The position numbers and the translations under genes were made by a program. From assembly GCA_001797905.1 (NCBI GenBank), contig MGQS01000066.1, forward strand, positions 1-6,910: 6,910 bases of DNA, read 5' to 3'. This document shows, in pieces, positions 5,259 to 6,910 of the stretch (position 1 is its first letter; the number at the start of each line of letters is the position of its first letter). Source of the stretch: Deltaproteobacteria bacterium RBG_16_54_11. GTDB taxonomy: Bacteria; Desulfobacterota; B13-G15; RBG-16-54-18. Below the pieces are notes generated by a model. The model did no database searches. It was not told the DNA's origin and was given only the letters and a program-made list of their open reading frames with translations.

Positions 5259-5287
5259 TTGACAACCTGTAGCCATTAGGCTACGAT
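5259..5287 (+). promoter_or_regulatory. promoter of the RelE-like TA operon
   Basis: TTGACA (5259-5264, consensus) is followed after exactly 17 bp by TACGAT (5282-5287, four of six). Transcription would begin near 5293-5295, at the toxin start codon, leaving no room for a leader or a Shine-Dalgarno sequence. Confidence 0.7.
5269..5284. promoter_or_regulatory. operator-like inverted repeat in the TA promoter
   Basis: GTAGCC-ATTA-GGCTAC is a perfect 6-bp-arm inverted repeat lying in the -35/-10 spacer and overlapping the first half of the -10. It is a likely binding site for the HTH antitoxin encoded by this operon, giving autorepression. The binding partner is inferred from position. Confidence 0.6.
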
Positions 5288-5290
5288 TGG

Positions 5291-5584
5291 ATGATGATTG
5301 AAATTCGCAAAACGGAAGCTTTCGCTAAATGGCTTGATGGATTGGATGATATCCGTGCGCGTGCACGTATTTTGGCAAGGATTGAACGATTAGCGGCAGG
5401 AAATCCCGGGGATGTAGAGCCTGCGGGTGAAGGGGTTTCTGAGTTGCGGATAGATTACGGACCCGGTTACCGGGTTTATTTTAAACAGTGCGGGCGATCG
5501 GCGGTAATTCTGCTGGCTGGCGGTGACAAGCGTACCCAGCCCAAGGATATCAAAACTGCCTTGCGCCTAGCAAAAAATCTATAG
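5291..5584 (+). CDS. RelE/ParE-superfamily toxin, HI1419-type addiction module killer
   Basis: A 97-residue toxin of the HI1419-like (TIGR02683-type) group in the RelE/ParE fold. Visible features are IEIRKTEAFAKWLDGL at the N-terminus, the helix IRARARILARIERLAAGN (21-38), the central strands ELRIDYGPGYRVYF (51-64), and the C-terminal LLAGGDKRTQPKDI (74-87). RelE-like toxins of this type are thought to cut mRNA on the ribosome; that activity is inferred here. ATG codons at 5291 and 5294 are adjacent, and family members usually begin MIEIRKT, favouring 5294, which also coincides with the predicted transcript start. Toxin-first order, with the antitoxin 9 nt downstream. Apparently full length. 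Confidence 0.92.
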   Translation: MMIEIRKTEAFAKWLDGLDDIRARARILARIERLAAGNPGDVEPAGEGVSELRIDYGPGYRVYFKQCGRSAVILLAGGDKRTQPKDIKTALRLAKNL

Positions 5585-5593
5585 GAGCATAGT

Positions 5594-5932
5594 ATGGCAA
5601 AAACCAGCACTACCCGCTACGATGTCGCCGAGCATCTTCGTACCCCTGAGGAAATGGCTGCTTATCTTGAAGCTTGCATTGAGGAGGCAAATGGTGATGC
5701 CGCTTTCATTGCTAAAGCTCTGGGTGATATCGCCCGGGCCAAGGGCATGTCTCAAGTGGCGCGGGATGCCGGCTTGTCTCGCGAGAGTCTTTACAAGGCA
5801 CTGTCTGGGGAAAGAAGCCCAGGTTTCGACACAATTCTCAAAGTGATAGGAGCACTCGGCTTGAAATTACACGCAGAAGCAGTACATACAATCAACACAA
5901 CAACCCTACAACGGCATCCAGCGGATGGCTAA
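5594..5932 (+). CDS. HTH antitoxin, HI1420-type (HigA-like)
   Basis: A 112-residue antidote of the HI1420-like (TIGR02684-type) group, partner of the preceding toxin. The N-terminal part YDVAEHLRTPEEMAAYLEA (9-27) is the typical toxin-contact region. It is followed by IAKALGDIARAKGM and a lambda/Cro-type helix-turn-helix SQVARDAGLSRESLYKAL (53-70), then FDTILKVIGALGLKLHA (78-94). The last 18 residues (EAVHTINTTTLQRHPADG) go beyond the usual end of the family and look unstructured. ATG 5594 is set by AGGAG (5583-5587) overlapping the toxin stop. It probably binds the GTAGCC-ATTA-GGCTAC operator at 5269-5284. The stop codon sits in GGCTAAC, reminiscent of an attC R'' box, but no good attC follows. 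Confidence 0.92.
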   Translation: MAKTSTTRYDVAEHLRTPEEMAAYLEACIEEANGDAAFIAKALGDIARAKGMSQVARDAGLSRESLYKALSGERSPGFDTILKVIGALGLKLHAEAVHTINTTTLQRHPADG

Positions 5933-6164
5933 CTGCCGGCGCGGATGTGCGGCGTTTGCGCCGCCTCATCACAACAGAGACGCGGTGTCAGAAACACAGA
6001 AAGTTAGCTGATAGACTCGGTAGGCTCCTCACGATCGGTTTTAGCGGGCTGGCAAAAAAGATGCCGCTGAATTTTTGTCGGGGAGAGTACACGCACGGCG
6101 AAGTTTTTCACAACTGACCGCACGAGTAAGTTTATTCAGAAACAACATCTTCATTTGACCCTTA
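5933..6164. other. intergenic region between the TA antitoxin and the response regulator
   Basis: No gene is supported. The genes on either side converge here. Apart from the G+C-rich hairpin at 5944-5970, it contains AGCGG/CCGCT arms (6043-6047, 6064-6068) around a GGC-AAAAAAGAT-GCC stem, which might serve as a weak bidirectional stop, and a GTTAGCT box at 6003-6009. Confidence 0.5.
5944..5970 (+). terminator. G+C-rich hairpin after the antitoxin, possible terminator
   Basis: GATG and GCGGCG (5944-5947, 5949-5954) pair with CGCCGC and CATC (5959-5964, 5967-5970) around a TTTG loop, with a 1/2-nt internal loop. The stem is strong and begins 12 nt after the antitoxin stop, but no T-run follows, so intrinsic termination is uncertain. 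Confidence 0.4.
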
Positions 6165-6845
6165 TCAGTCAGGCGACTTCTTAAATCGGTATCCCACCCC
6201 CCTCACCGTCTCGATAAAGGAGTGTTGCCCCCACTCGATCTTCGCCCTGAGCCTGCGGATGTGGACATCCACGGTTCTGTCGCCGCCGTAGTAATCGTAC
6301 CCCCAGATCTTGTTAAGCAGGGCCTCGCGGGTGAAGACCCGGCCGCTGTTGGCAGCGAGGAATGCCAAGAGCTCATATTCCGTGAAGGTGAGGGAAAGGG
6401 TTTTGCCCTCGATGGCCACCTCCCGTCGAGCGAGGTCGATCACCAGGTCGTTGCTTCGGATCAGATCTTTGCTATCAACCGCATACGTCTCCTTCAGGGC
6501 CTTTTCGATTCTGAGGGCTATTTCATCTGTTTCGCATGGTTCGACTACAAAATCATCGACTGCAAACGGAAGGTCACGGCTTTTTTGCAGGGCATCCTTG
6601 GGTATGAGGGCCAGGATGGGGATCGGCCTCTCTCTCCTCAGTTCCCTTATTGCCTCGATGACGGGAGAGGCGGCAAGGGGATTTTCAAGGGCTAGGATGA
6701 CGAGGTCAGGGGCTCTGTCGGCAATATCTTCGTCCACCGTTTCATGAGGCGATATATGGCTGCAAACGATGTTCCGCACATGGAGCTCGCGTGCTATCTG
6801 GCTCCCCTTTTCCGCATCTTTACTGATAAGGAGGATCTTAAACAA
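6165..6845 (-). CDS. OmpR/PhoB-family response regulator with a non-phosphorylatable receiver domain
   Basis: About 226 residues: an N-terminal receiver-like domain (1-120) and a C-terminal winged-helix DNA-binding domain (130-224). The winged helix is canonical: LTFTEYELLAFLAANSGRV, then TREALLNKIWGYDY, recognition helix RTVDVHIRRLRAKI (190-203), and the wing ETVRGVGYRF. The receiver is degenerate. The acidic pair reads SK (8-9), the phospho-acceptor Asp is Ala52 (VILALENP), the switch Thr/Ser is Ile81, and the invariant Lys is Glu102 (FVVEPC). It should therefore act without phosphorylation, as known atypical OmpR-type regulators do. The start is probably TTG 6843-6845, with AAAGAGG (6853-6859) 7 nt upstream; GTG 6849-6851 is only 1 nt from that site. 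No sensor kinase is seen inside the window. Confidence 0.92.
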   Translation of the reverse strand: MFKILLISKDAEKGSQIARELHVRNIVCSHISPHETVDEDIADRAPDLVILALENPLAASPVIEAIRELRRERPIPILALIPKDALQKSRDLPFAVDDFVVEPCETDEIALRIEKALKETYAVDSKDLIRSNDLVIDLARREVAIEGKTLSLTFTEYELLAFLAANSGRVFTREALLNKIWGYDYYGGDRTVDVHIRRLRAKIEWGQHSFIETVRGVGYRFKKSPD

Positions 6846-6910
6846 TGGCACGCCTCTTTGTCGCTCTTCCCGCTTCGCGGCCCCCTCCCATTCGGATATT
6901 CTTATGGCTG
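6838..6910 (-). CDS. possible 3' end of an upstream gene (partial)
   Basis: One minus-strand frame is open from the window edge to TAA at 6838-6840, giving 23 codons rich in Arg, Lys and Gly (with ATKRRAIV at the end) and overlapping the regulator start by 8 nt. An overlap like this would fit translational coupling. However, the frame used by the regulator is also open to the edge, without any start codon, so the evidence is thin. Confidence 0.2.
   Translation of the reverse strand, partial: SHKNIRMGGGREAGRATKRRAIV

Larger units (their letters stand above)
4998..5290. other. intergenic region between hicA and the second TA module
   Basis: No gene is supported. It contains a 6-bp stem TGTTCC-GACTA-GGAAC-A (5055-5071), possibly ending the hicBA transcript although no T-run follows. 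Copy B of the direct repeat follows (5112-5247), then a perfect inverted repeat GACCCC-AA-GGGGTC at the repeat's right edge (5238-5251), and then the promoter and operator of the toxin gene. Confidence 0.6.

Noticed and set aside
5927..6009. A second full attC after the HTH antitoxin
   Set aside because: The R-like boxes GGCTAAC and GTTAGCT pair, but the adjacent arms do not match and the strong hairpin is off-centre. Kept only as a low-interest observation.
6222..6747. Two plus-strand open frames opposite the response regulator
   Set aside because: Both lie antisense to a gene with an intact winged-helix domain and have compositions typical of antisense shadows.

Overview
This 6.9 kb window reads as bacterial chromosome with a patchy accessory interior. 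The anchor genes (a 444-residue type I glutamine synthetase of the alpha kind, a glutamine-amidotransferase-like hydrolase and an OmpR-type regulator) would fit a deltaproteobacterial (Desulfobacterota-like) or allied genome. That assignment is an impression from protein style, not a database result. Base composition shifts along the window: the glnA block and the regulator are richer in G+C, while the middle (about 2.8-4.4 kb) is visibly A+T-rich, as expected for acquired DNA.

Layout. 1-450: a small hypothetical gene on the minus strand. 449-2485 (minus): glnA followed after 6 nt by a class I amidotransferase-like gene, probably one operon. 2486-2955: an intergenic stretch holding a 39-codon minus-strand gene remnant, a perfect 23-bp palindrome and a second copy of its core. 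2956-3720: what I interpret as one complete integron gene cassette. A gene of unknown function (a helical, HEPN/DUF5677-like impression) ends inside the R'' box of a 93-bp attC site, and the cassette's first bases (TTAGCA) are the exact complement of that R'' box. No integron integrase is visible. 3796-4257: an exported YHS-domain protein. 4384-5932: two tandem type II toxin-antitoxin modules, hicBA and an HI1419/HI1420-type RelE-like toxin plus HTH antitoxin. Each is preceded by a diverged copy of the same ~137-bp direct repeat. 5933-6164: a small non-coding stretch with a G+C-rich hairpin. 6165-6845 (minus): an OmpR/PhoB-type regulator whose receiver domain has lost the residues needed for phosphorylation.

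How the parts may work together. glnA and its neighbour suggest a nitrogen-assimilation operon. The section from about 2.8 to 6.0 kb looks like an acquisition hotspot: one captured cassette and two stability modules, with repeats that would let hicBA be lost by recombination. Both TA modules have promoters directly after the repeat. The second has an operator-like palindrome between -35 and -10 and a -10 so close to the start codon that the toxin message may be leaderless. The observations most worth checking are the solitary attC cassette, the repeat-headed TA pair and the inactive receiver domain.
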